Positions 58,315-64,000 of a stretch of 64,000 nt of DNA are shown in pieces. Below the pieces are notes generated by a model. It saw nothing but the letters and a program-made list of their open reading frames with translations, was not told the origin of the DNA and did not search any database. The position numbers were made by a program, and so were the translations under genes. The DNA is taken from the NCBI RefSeq assembly GCF_025643595.1, contig NZ_CP102826.1, forward strand, positions 4,650,001 to 4,714,000. Direction: 5' to 3'. Position 1 is the stretch's first letter. Each line of letters begins with the position of its first letter. The DNA is from Saccharopolyspora rosea. GTDB lineage: Bacteria > Actinomycetota > Actinomycetes > Mycobacteriales > Pseudonocardiaceae.

Positions 58315-59136
58315 GGCCCGGGGGCGCCAGCGACCGAAGCCACCCTCGGTGTGGATCACCTGACCGGTCACCCAGCGGGCCTCGTCGGTGGCCAGCCAGG
58401 CGATCAGCCGCGCGGGGTCGTCGGGTTCGCCGTACCGGCCGAAGGGGAACATCGGCGCGACGTGCTCCCAGGTGGTCTCGTCGAGGTAGCCGGTGTCGAC
58501 CGGGCCGGGGTTGACGGTGTTGAGCGTGATCCCCGCGTGCGCGAGCTGGTCGGCGAGCGTGGTGGTGATCTCGGCCAGCGCGCCCTTCGACGCCGCGTAG
58601 GCGATCTCGCCCGGCATCGGCCCGAGCCCCTGCCCCGAGGTCAGGAACACCACGCGCCCCCCGGGCCGCCCGTCGTGCCGGGCGGCGAAAGCCTGCGCGA
58701 GCAGGATCGACGACCGCGCGTTGACCGCCCAGTGCGCGTCGAGCACCGCGGTGTCGAGCTCCCCGAGCGCGCCGTCCGGCCCGCTGCTGGCGTGGTTGCA
58801 GACCAGCACGTCGACGTGGCCCAGCTCGCCCGTGGCGGCGTCCACCAGGCGTTCCGGCGCGCCGTCGGCGGTCAGATCCCCGTCGATGTGGGCCACCCGC
58901 GCGCCGGACACCAGCTGTTCGGCGACCCCGGACACCACCGCGTCGAGGTCGTCGGCGCCCCACGGCCGTTCCGCGTCGTGCTCGGCGAAGTGGTGCAGGA
59001 ACACCGAAGCCCCGTAGGCGGCGAGCCGCCGCGCGATCGCGTACCCGATGCCGCGGCGACGGCTCACCCCGGTCACCAGTGCCACGCGCCCGCGCAGCGG
59101 GACCGGGTCGCGGCGCAGGTCCATCGGCCCGCTCAT
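58312..59136 (-). CDS. Short-chain dehydrogenase/reductase (SDR)
   Basis: A 274-residue enzyme with the Rossmann region ALVTGVSRRRGIGYAIARRL (atypical GxSRRRGIG spacing, seen in the FabI-like and 3-oxoacyl reductase subgroup), NHAS in place of the usual NNAG, and catalytic FLTSGQ ... YAASKGAL (Ser, Tyr, Lys). Located directly downstream of the MBL-fold gene with a four-base overlap (ATGA), so the two are co-translated. Start ATG 59136; Met at 59124 is an alternative. Confidence 0.83.
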   Translation of the reverse strand: MSGPMDLRRDPVPLRGRVALVTGVSRRRGIGYAIARRLAAYGASVFLHHFAEHDAERPWGADDLDAVVSGVAEQLVSGARVAHIDGDLTADGAPERLVDAATGELGHVDVLVCNHASSGPDGALGELDTAVLDAHWAVNARSSILLAQAFAARHDGRPGGRVVFLTSGQGLGPMPGEIAYAASKGALAEITTTLADQLAHAGITLNTVNPGPVDTGYLDETTWEHVAPMFPFGRYGEPDDPARLIAWLATDEARWVTGQVIHTEGGFGRWRPRA

Positions 59137-60074
59137 GCCGCGACGCGGGTTTCGCCGACGGCCAGGTCCCACAGGTCGTCGGGGTCTCGACCGGCCTCCC
59201 GCCACGCCTTGCGGACCCGCGCCAGCGGTTCGGTCACCGGCTCCTGCGTCAACGCGAACGTCCCCCAGTGCATGGTCGCGGCGCGGGCCGCGCCGAGGTC
59301 GCCGACCGCCCGGACCGCCTCCTCGGGATCCATGTGCACCGACTTCATGAACCACCGCGGCGCGTACGCACCGATCGGCACCATCGCCACGTCGATGCCC
59401 GGGTAGCGGTGCCCGATCTCGGCGAAGTGCGGGCCGTAGCCGGAGTCCCCGGCGTGGTAGACCCGCCGGTCCGGCCCGGTGATGACCCAGCTGCCCCACA
59501 GGCTCCGGCAGGTGTCCCGCGGCCCCCGGCGGCTCCAGTGCTGCGCGGGCGCGAAGTCGAACGTCAGCCCGGCGACCTCGGCCGACTCCCACCAGTCCAG
59601 CTCGACGACGGCGGTGAACCCGCGCCGCCGGAACCACCGGCCGAGCCCGGCGGGGACCAGCACCGGCGTGCCGCGCGGCAGCCGCAGCACGGTCGGCGCG
59701 TCGAGGTGGTCGTAGTGGTTGTGGCTGATCACCACCGCGTCGACGCCGGGCAGCTCGCCGAAGGACACACCGGGCGGCGTCAACCGCCGCGGCACCCCGG
59801 GCACCCGAGCCGACCACACCGGATCGGTGAGCACCGTGGCGCCGCCGATGCGCACCACGAACGTCGCGTGCCCGACCCAGGTGAGCGCGGTGTCGCGAGC
59901 GGACACCGGAGCCAGACCGCGCCGGACCACCGGGATCCGGTCGGCGTCCTCGGTGCGGGTCCGCATCCCGCCGGTCCACATCAGCCGCATGACGTCGCGG
60001 AACGTCGGCAGCGGAGCCTGCAACCGGTCCGCGTAGGACGTCCGGATCATCCGCTTGCGCAACAGGGTTCGCAC
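59133..60074 (-). CDS. MBL-fold metallohydrolase (NAPE-PLD/UlaG-like)
   Basis: A 313-residue metallo-beta-lactamase-fold enzyme. The metal motif SHNHYDHLD (HxHxDH) is near residue 120, with WVGHATFVVRIGGATVLTDPVWS before it and HAGDSGYGPHFAEIG and MHWGTF supplying later ligands. This pattern fits the N-acylphosphatidylethanolamine phospholipase D-like family, which in bacteria includes phospholipid and lactonate hydrolases. GTG 60074 is chosen as the first start before the conserved part. Confidence 0.85.
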   Translation of the reverse strand: MRTLLRKRMIRTSYADRLQAPLPTFRDVMRLMWTGGMRTRTEDADRIPVVRRGLAPVSARDTALTWVGHATFVVRIGGATVLTDPVWSARVPGVPRRLTPPGVSFGELPGVDAVVISHNHYDHLDAPTVLRLPRGTPVLVPAGLGRWFRRRGFTAVVELDWWESAEVAGLTFDFAPAQHWSRRGPRDTCRSLWGSWVITGPDRRVYHAGDSGYGPHFAEIGHRYPGIDVAMVPIGAYAPRWFMKSVHMDPEEAVRAVGDLGAARAATMHWGTFALTQEPVTEPLARVRKAWREAGRDPDDLWDLAVGETRVAA

Positions 60075-60192
60075 CCCACCAGCCTGCCTCGCGCGCCCCG
60101 GGTCCGGCCGGACGGCCCCCAACTTCTCACGAGGATCGGGGGACGCGGCAGCACCCGGGAGCGATCTCGCCACCACCCGGCACCGCGAGTCG

Positions 60193-60984
60193 TCAGAACG
60201 CGGGCCACGGGATCGCGGGCCACTCGCCCGAGGGTTCCGGGAACACGCCCTCGTCCAGCAGCCGGTCGATGCGCGCGCTGATCGCCTGGACCTCCTTGGG
60301 CGTGATGTGCTCGGCCAGCTCGGCGGCCAGCGGCCCCTCCAGCAGCGCCCGCAGTTCGCTGACCCGGTCGACGGCCTCGTCCGGCAGTCGGTCGCCGATC
60401 CAGCCCCACAGCACGGTGCGCAGCTTGTCGTCGGTGTTCAGGCTGACCCCGTGGTCGACGCCGAGCACCCGCCCGTCGGGCGCGTGCAGGATGTGCCCGC
60501 CCTTGCGGTCGGCGTTGTTGATGACGACGTCGAGCACGGCGAGCCGCCGCAGCTGCTCGTGGTCGGCGTGCGCGAGCACCACGGCGTCGCCGCGCTGGTC
60601 GTGCGCGCGCAGCACGGGCAACCAGCCGTCCGGGACCTCGTCCGGCGGCACCACGTCCACCAGCTCGGAGTCGCCGTCGGTGTCCACCCACAGCTGCACC
60701 ATGCCGGGTCCGAACGGACCGTCGCGCAGCAGCGTCGGCGGGATCAGGCCCCAGCCCAGGGCTTCGGAGACCAGGTAGGAGGCCACCTCGCGGCCCGCGA
60801 GCGTGCCGTCCGGGAAGTCCCACAGCGGGCGCTCCCCGCGCACCGGCTTGTACACGCACTCGGCCGACATGCCGTCGACCTCGATGGCGCAGAACAGCGT
60901 GGCGTTGGACGCCTCCACGAGGCGGCCCTGCACGTCGAGCCGCCCGTGGCGGAGTAACTCGCTGGCGCTGTCCCCGGCGAGCAC
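60193..60984 (-). CDS. SCO1664-family protein (Rv2133c-like)
   Basis: A 263-residue protein of the conserved actinobacterial SCO1664 family, with a PI3/PI4-kinase-like core: ECVYKPVRGERPLWDFPDGTLAGREVASYLVSEALGWGLIPPTLL and the catalytic-type VLDVVINNADRKGGHIL followed by VDHGVSLN. Kinase activity is not demonstrated. It lies six bases downstream of the DUF3090 gene, same strand, as in M. tuberculosis near mshC. GTG start. Confidence 0.85.
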   Translation of the reverse strand: MLAGDSASELLRHGRLDVQGRLVEASNATLFCAIEVDGMSAECVYKPVRGERPLWDFPDGTLAGREVASYLVSEALGWGLIPPTLLRDGPFGPGMVQLWVDTDGDSELVDVVPPDEVPDGWLPVLRAHDQRGDAVVLAHADHEQLRRLAVLDVVINNADRKGGHILHAPDGRVLGVDHGVSLNTDDKLRTVLWGWIGDRLPDEAVDRVSELRALLEGPLAAELAEHITPKEVQAISARIDRLLDEGVFPEPSGEWPAIPWPAF

Positions 60985-60990
60985 GGCCGG

Positions 60991-61557
60991 CTAGACCTCT
61001 TCCGAGCGGCGGTAGCCGTTCTGGCGCGGGCAGATGTGCCCGGCCGGGTCGAGCGGTTCGGCGCACAGCGGGCACGGCTTGCGGCCGGCGTTGATGACGC
61101 GCTCGGCCCGCTCCGCGAAGGCCCGCGCGTGCGCCGGGGTGAGGAACACGCGCAGCGCGTCGGGGCCTTCCTCGGTGTCGTCGAGCACGACGGACTCGTC
61201 GATCTCCTCCTCGGTCACGGCCAGGAGTTCGACCACCACCGCCTCGGTTTCGGCGTCCCAGCCCAGTCCCATCGTGCCGACCCGGAACTCCTCCTCGACC
61301 GGGACGTCCAACGGGTCGGTGTCGACGAGCTCCTCGGGCGGTTCGGCGGGCAGCTCGGTGTTGAACCGGCGCTGCACCTCCTCCAGCAGCGCCCCGATGC
61401 GTTCGGCGAGCACCGACACCTGTTGCTTCTCCAACTGGACGCTCACCGTCCGGACGTCCTCGGTCGCCTGGAGGTAGAACGTGCGTTCGCCGGGCTCCCC
61501 GACGGTCCCTGCGACGAACCGGTCGGGCTGGCGGAAGACGTGGATGACACGAGCCAT
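60991..61557 (-). CDS. DUF3090-family protein (Rv2134c-like)
   Basis: A 188-residue protein beginning MARVIHVFRQPDRFVAGTVGEPGERTFYLQA, the hallmark of DUF3090. The middle is acidic (VDTDPLDVPVEEEF; VTEEEIDESVVLDDTEEGPDALRVFLTPAHARAFAERA) and the C-terminus has CPLC...GHICPR, a probable zinc ribbon. It is consistently paired with the SCO1664-type kinase-like gene, suggesting a shared but unknown task. Confidence 0.88.
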   Translation of the reverse strand: MARVIHVFRQPDRFVAGTVGEPGERTFYLQATEDVRTVSVQLEKQQVSVLAERIGALLEEVQRRFNTELPAEPPEELVDTDPLDVPVEEEFRVGTMGLGWDAETEAVVVELLAVTEEEIDESVVLDDTEEGPDALRVFLTPAHARAFAERAERVINAGRKPCPLCAEPLDPAGHICPRQNGYRRSEEV

Positions 61558-61760
61558 GACACCCTCGACACTAGGCCACCTGGGTCTCGCCGTGCGCGGC
61601 TGGCCCCCGTTTCGTTCATCACCAACGCGAACCGGACCCCTCCGCACGCCGGTGCGCTCGGTGATTGTCGCCCGCGACCGATCCCGGATCTGTTCGCCCA
61701 TCGCGAACAGATCACGGCGTCGATAGTCTCGCCGGGGTCGAGATCACCCCGGGAGGTCCC

Positions 61761-62687
61761 ATGCGCGAATGCCGTCGCCCGCACCGGCTGCGCCCCGGCG
61801 ACGCCGTGGCCGTGGTCGCCCCGGCCGGCCCGGTCCCCGAGGACCTCCTCGACGCCGGGGTCGACCAGCTGCGTTCCTGGGGCCTGCGGGTCGAAGTCGG
61901 CGAACACGTGCGGCAACGCCACCCGCGGCTGGAGTACCTCGCGGGCGCCGACGCCGACCGCGCCGCCGACCTGCAACGGGCGTGGTGCGACCCGGACGTC
62001 GCGGCGGTGCTGTGCGCTCGCGGCGGCTACGGCAGCCTCCGCGTGCTCGACCACCTGGACTGGACCCGGATGGCCGCCGCGCGGCCCAAGGTGTTCGCGG
62101 GTTCCAGCGACATCACCGCCCTGCACGACGCGTTCACCGCGCGGCTGGACGTCGCGACCCTGTTCGCCCCGATGCCCGGCACCGAGGCGTTCGTCCGCGA
62201 CCCCGCCGCCCGGGAACACCTGCGGCGCACCCTGTTCGAACCGGAATCGGTCGCGGTCCTGAGCGCTCCCGCGGCGGACGCCCTGGTGCCGGGGCGCGCC
62301 CGGGGCGTCACCTACGGCGGCAACCTGAGCATCGTGGTGGCCTCGCTGTCCGCCCGCGACGCCCCGGAACCCCCGCAGCAGGGCATCGCGCTGCTGGAGG
62401 ACGTCACCGAAAAGCCCTACCGCCTCGACCAGTTCGTCACGCAGCTGCGACGCGCCGGGTGGTTCGACCGCGCGGCCGGCGTCGCCCTGGGGTCCTGGAC
62501 GGACTGCGGCCCGCCCGAGGCCGTCCGCGCCGCGTTGCACGACCGCCTCGGCGACCTGGGCATCCCGGTCCTGTGGGAACTCGGTTTCGGCCACTGCGAG
62601 GCACAGCGCACCGTTCCCCTCGGCGTCGCCGCCGAACTCGACGCCGACGCCGGAACCCTGACCGTGTCACGACCGGCGCTGCGCTAG
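61761..62687 (+). CDS. LD-carboxypeptidase (S66 family)
   Basis: Cleaves the terminal D-Ala from murein tetrapeptides. The 308-residue protein carries the Ser-Glu-His triad: Ser in KVFAGSSDITAL, Glu in IALLEDVTEKPYRLDQ, His in LGFGHCEAQRTVPLG. N-terminal RPGDAVAVVAPAGPV and ARGGYGSLRVL fit the family. GGGAGG lies five bases before ATG 61761. Cytoplasmic, for recycling of cell-wall peptides. Confidence 0.9.
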   Translation: MRECRRPHRLRPGDAVAVVAPAGPVPEDLLDAGVDQLRSWGLRVEVGEHVRQRHPRLEYLAGADADRAADLQRAWCDPDVAAVLCARGGYGSLRVLDHLDWTRMAAARPKVFAGSSDITALHDAFTARLDVATLFAPMPGTEAFVRDPAAREHLRRTLFEPESVAVLSAPAADALVPGRARGVTYGGNLSIVVASLSARDAPEPPQQGIALLEDVTEKPYRLDQFVTQLRRAGWFDRAAGVALGSWTDCGPPEAVRAALHDRLGDLGIPVLWELGFGHCEAQRTVPLGVAAELDADAGTLTVSRPALR

Positions 62688-62689
62688 GG

Positions 62690-62790
62690 CCGCTGCCACC
62701 AGCGGCGGGAGCCGCTTTCTCCGTCGGTGAGCGGTCCCGCAACCGGCACCGCCGCGCAGCGCACCTCCGAACCCTCCCCCAGGCCCCGGA
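62690..62790 (+). repeat. Partial hairpin-rich interspersed repeat
   Basis: AGCGGCGGGAGCCGCTTTCT and CGTCGGTGAGCGGT match the first hairpin and following block of the copy at 39901-39935 with the stem preserved but a different loop; CGGCACCGCCGCGCA matches the end module. No gene is visible in the 109 bases between the LD-carboxypeptidase and CGNR genes. Confidence 0.6.
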
Positions 62791-62796
62791 ACCGGG

Positions 62797-63384
62797 TCAG
62801 CGGTCCTTGCTCCGGGCGTAGTGCTGCCGCGCCTTGCTGCGGTTCCCGCAGCGCGCCATCGAGCACCACCGCCGGTTGGCCGCCGGGGAGGCGTCGAGGA
62901 ACCGGATGCCGCACCGCGGGGAGGAGCACACGGCCACGCGCGGAAACGGCTCGGCGACCAGCAGATCGACCGCGTCCGCGGCCAGAGCGCCCAGCGCCGC
63001 CCGCACGGGATCGGCGGGAGGCGGCGACCAGCGCACCACCGACCCGTCCGGGCGCGCGCGCAGCTGCGGCGGAGCGCGGTGCACCCAGCACGCCACCCGG
63101 TTGATCCGCCGGACGTCGTCGGCGGCGACCGCCCGTCCGTGCGCCCGGGCGCGCGCGGCCCGGTCGACCGCCTCGCGCAGCCGCCGCGCGGCGCCGACCT
63201 GCGCCGGGGTCGGGTTCGCGGTGTCGAGCAGCCCGACCGCGCGCAGCCACGCGGCCAGCTCGGCCGGTCCCGACAGCAGCTCGCGGCCGCCGCACCACCG
63301 GTCGCGGACCGTGTTGACCAGGTCCAGGCAGGGCCGGCCGCCGTCCCACACCCAGTCGCCGCGCTGCTCCGCCACGACTACCAT
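62797..63384 (-). CDS. CGNR zinc-finger (ABATE-domain) transcriptional regulator
   Basis: A 195-residue regulator with an N-terminal ABATE (stress-induced) domain (LDLVNTVRDRW; LREAVDRAAR) and a C-terminal CGNR zinc finger CSSPRCGIRFLDASPAANRRWCSMARCGNRSKARQHYAR. It diverges from the alpha/beta hydrolase with 32 bases between starts; that gap holds CTAACC/GGTTAG, a probable operator. Presumably represses the hydrolase and itself. Confidence 0.87.
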   Translation of the reverse strand: MVVVAEQRGDWVWDGGRPCLDLVNTVRDRWCGGRELLSGPAELAAWLRAVGLLDTANPTPAQVGAARRLREAVDRAARARAHGRAVAADDVRRINRVACWVHRAPPQLRARPDGSVVRWSPPPADPVRAALGALAADAVDLLVAEPFPRVAVCSSPRCGIRFLDASPAANRRWCSMARCGNRSKARQHYARSKDR

Positions 63385-63385
63385 C

Positions 63386-63406
63386 CTAACCGTCTCAGAT
63401 GGTTAG
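63386..63406. promoter_or_regulatory. Operator-like inverted repeat for the CGNR regulator
   Basis: CTAACC (63386-63391) and GGTTAG (63401-63406) form an interrupted inverted repeat with nine bases between, lying between the divergent start codons. AAnCGnnTnnGAnGGTTA-like sites are commonly seen in front of CGNR-controlled genes. Confidence 0.6.
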
Positions 63407-63416
63407 AGGAGGGCGA

Positions 63417-64000
63417 ATGCCGGACACCGAGGTCGCCGTCGTCAACGGACTCCGATTCCACTACCGGCGAGCCGGGGACGGCCCCGGGCTCGTGCTGTTG
63501 CACGGCTGGCCGCAGACGTCGGCGTGCTGGCGGAAGGTGCTGCCGGAGCTCGCGCGCACGCACACCGTGATCGCGCCGGACATGCGCGGGTACGGCAACA
63601 CCGACCGACCCACCGGCGGCTACGACAAGCGCACGATGGCCGCCGACGTGGCGGCCCTGGTCGACCACCTCGGGTTCGACTCGGTCACCGTCGTCGGGCA
63701 CGACCGGGGCGCGCGGGTGGCGCACCGCTGGGGACTCGACCGGCCGAGCCAGATCGACCGGCTGGCGCTGCTCGACATCGTGCCCACCCGGGAGATGTGG
63801 CGGCGCTGGGACACCACGACCGCCACCGCCTACTGGCACTGGACGTTCCACCTGCAACCCGACCTGCCGGAACGCCTGGCGGGCGCGGACGTCGCGGGCT
63901 ACCTCGGCTACTTCTTCGAGCACTGGACGGTCAACCGGCACGGCCTGGACGCCGCCGCGGTCGACGAGTACGTGCGCGCCTTCTCCGCCCCCGGCGCGCT
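63417..64000 (+). CDS. Alpha/beta hydrolase, haloacetate dehalogenase/epoxide hydrolase-like (3' end outside window)
   Basis: The first 194 residues are visible. LLHGWPQTSACWRKVLPEL gives the HGWP oxyanion motif, IAPDMRGYGNTDRPTGGYDKRTMAADVAALV is typical of fluoroacetate dehalogenase/epoxide hydrolase relatives, and the nucleophile elbow is VVGHDRGARVAHR, with Asp as the nucleophile (GHDRG). A Ser-esterase would read GHSxG. AGAGGAG is seven bases before the ATG. Catalytic His lies beyond the window. Confidence 0.86.
   Translation, partial: MPDTEVAVVNGLRFHYRRAGDGPGLVLLHGWPQTSACWRKVLPELARTHTVIAPDMRGYGNTDRPTGGYDKRTMAADVAALVDHLGFDSVTVVGHDRGARVAHRWGLDRPSQIDRLALLDIVPTREMWRRWDTTTATAYWHWTFHLQPDLPERLAGADVAGYLGYFFEHWTVNRHGLDAAAVDEYVRAFSAPGA

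Overview
The window is very GC-rich, uses many GTG and some TTG starts, and reads as the chromosome of a mycolate-less actinomycete, most likely from the Pseudonocardiales (for example the Saccharopolyspora/Amycolatopsis/Saccharothrix group). The diagnostic content is a Pup-proteasome locus, a mycothiol ligase gene (mshC), a conservon fragment, a DUF397 protein and an XRE/MAB_1171c/P450 cassette. Gene order follows the Mycobacterium tuberculosis Rv2092c-Rv2135c neighbourhood, with insertions. No tRNA, rRNA or CRISPR array was seen.

Region 1 (1-20995) is the conserved core: helY, a diacylglycerol kinase, tatC-tatA, pafC-pafB, an SDR, pafA, prcA-prcB, pup, dop, a Nudix hydrolase, an aldo-keto reductase, mpa, a proline/glutamine-rich membrane-anchored protein, trmI, a site-2 protease with CBS domains, and a RecB/Cas4-like nuclease. 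Every component needed to activate Pup (Dop), ligate it (PafA), unfold substrates (Mpa) and degrade them (PrcAB) is present, together with the WYL regulators PafB and PafC.

Region 2 (20996-24998) is a stack of mobile DNA: pieces of a short hairpin-rich repeat interrupted by three different insertion sequences (a ~1.6 kb DDE element, a 964 bp IS5-family element and a 1.13 kb IS630-family element).

Region 3 (24996-31544) returns to core genes: VOC protein, hisG, hisE, HAD phosphatase and metH.

Region 4 (31575-45731) is accessory and visibly eroding: a deleted methyltransferase, an SRPBCC protein, an NCS1 permease split by a second IS5 copy, an ArsR-acetyltransferase fusion, a GntR/HutC-type regulator with an operator in front of a permease and a ureidoglycine aminohydrolase, a TetR/FMN-reductase pair, PAC2, a conservon without its GTPase gene, and mshC.

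Region 5 (45732-52991) carries an XRE-ImmA/IrrE-MAB_1171c-P450 cassette and a glycine betaine/choline-type ABC transporter.

Region 6 (53041-64000) has a DUF397 protein, a MoxR-type AAA/VWA pair, a serine hydrolase, an MBL-fold/SDR operon, the SCO1664/DUF3090 pair, an LD-carboxypeptidase, a CGNR regulator and an alpha/beta hydrolase.

The most unusual signal is a family of hairpin-rich interspersed repeats whose ends match the terminal repeats of the local IS5-family element. They sit repeatedly on or next to the TGA stop codons of neighbouring genes, which looks like a MITE family that exploits stop codons as harmless TNA targets.
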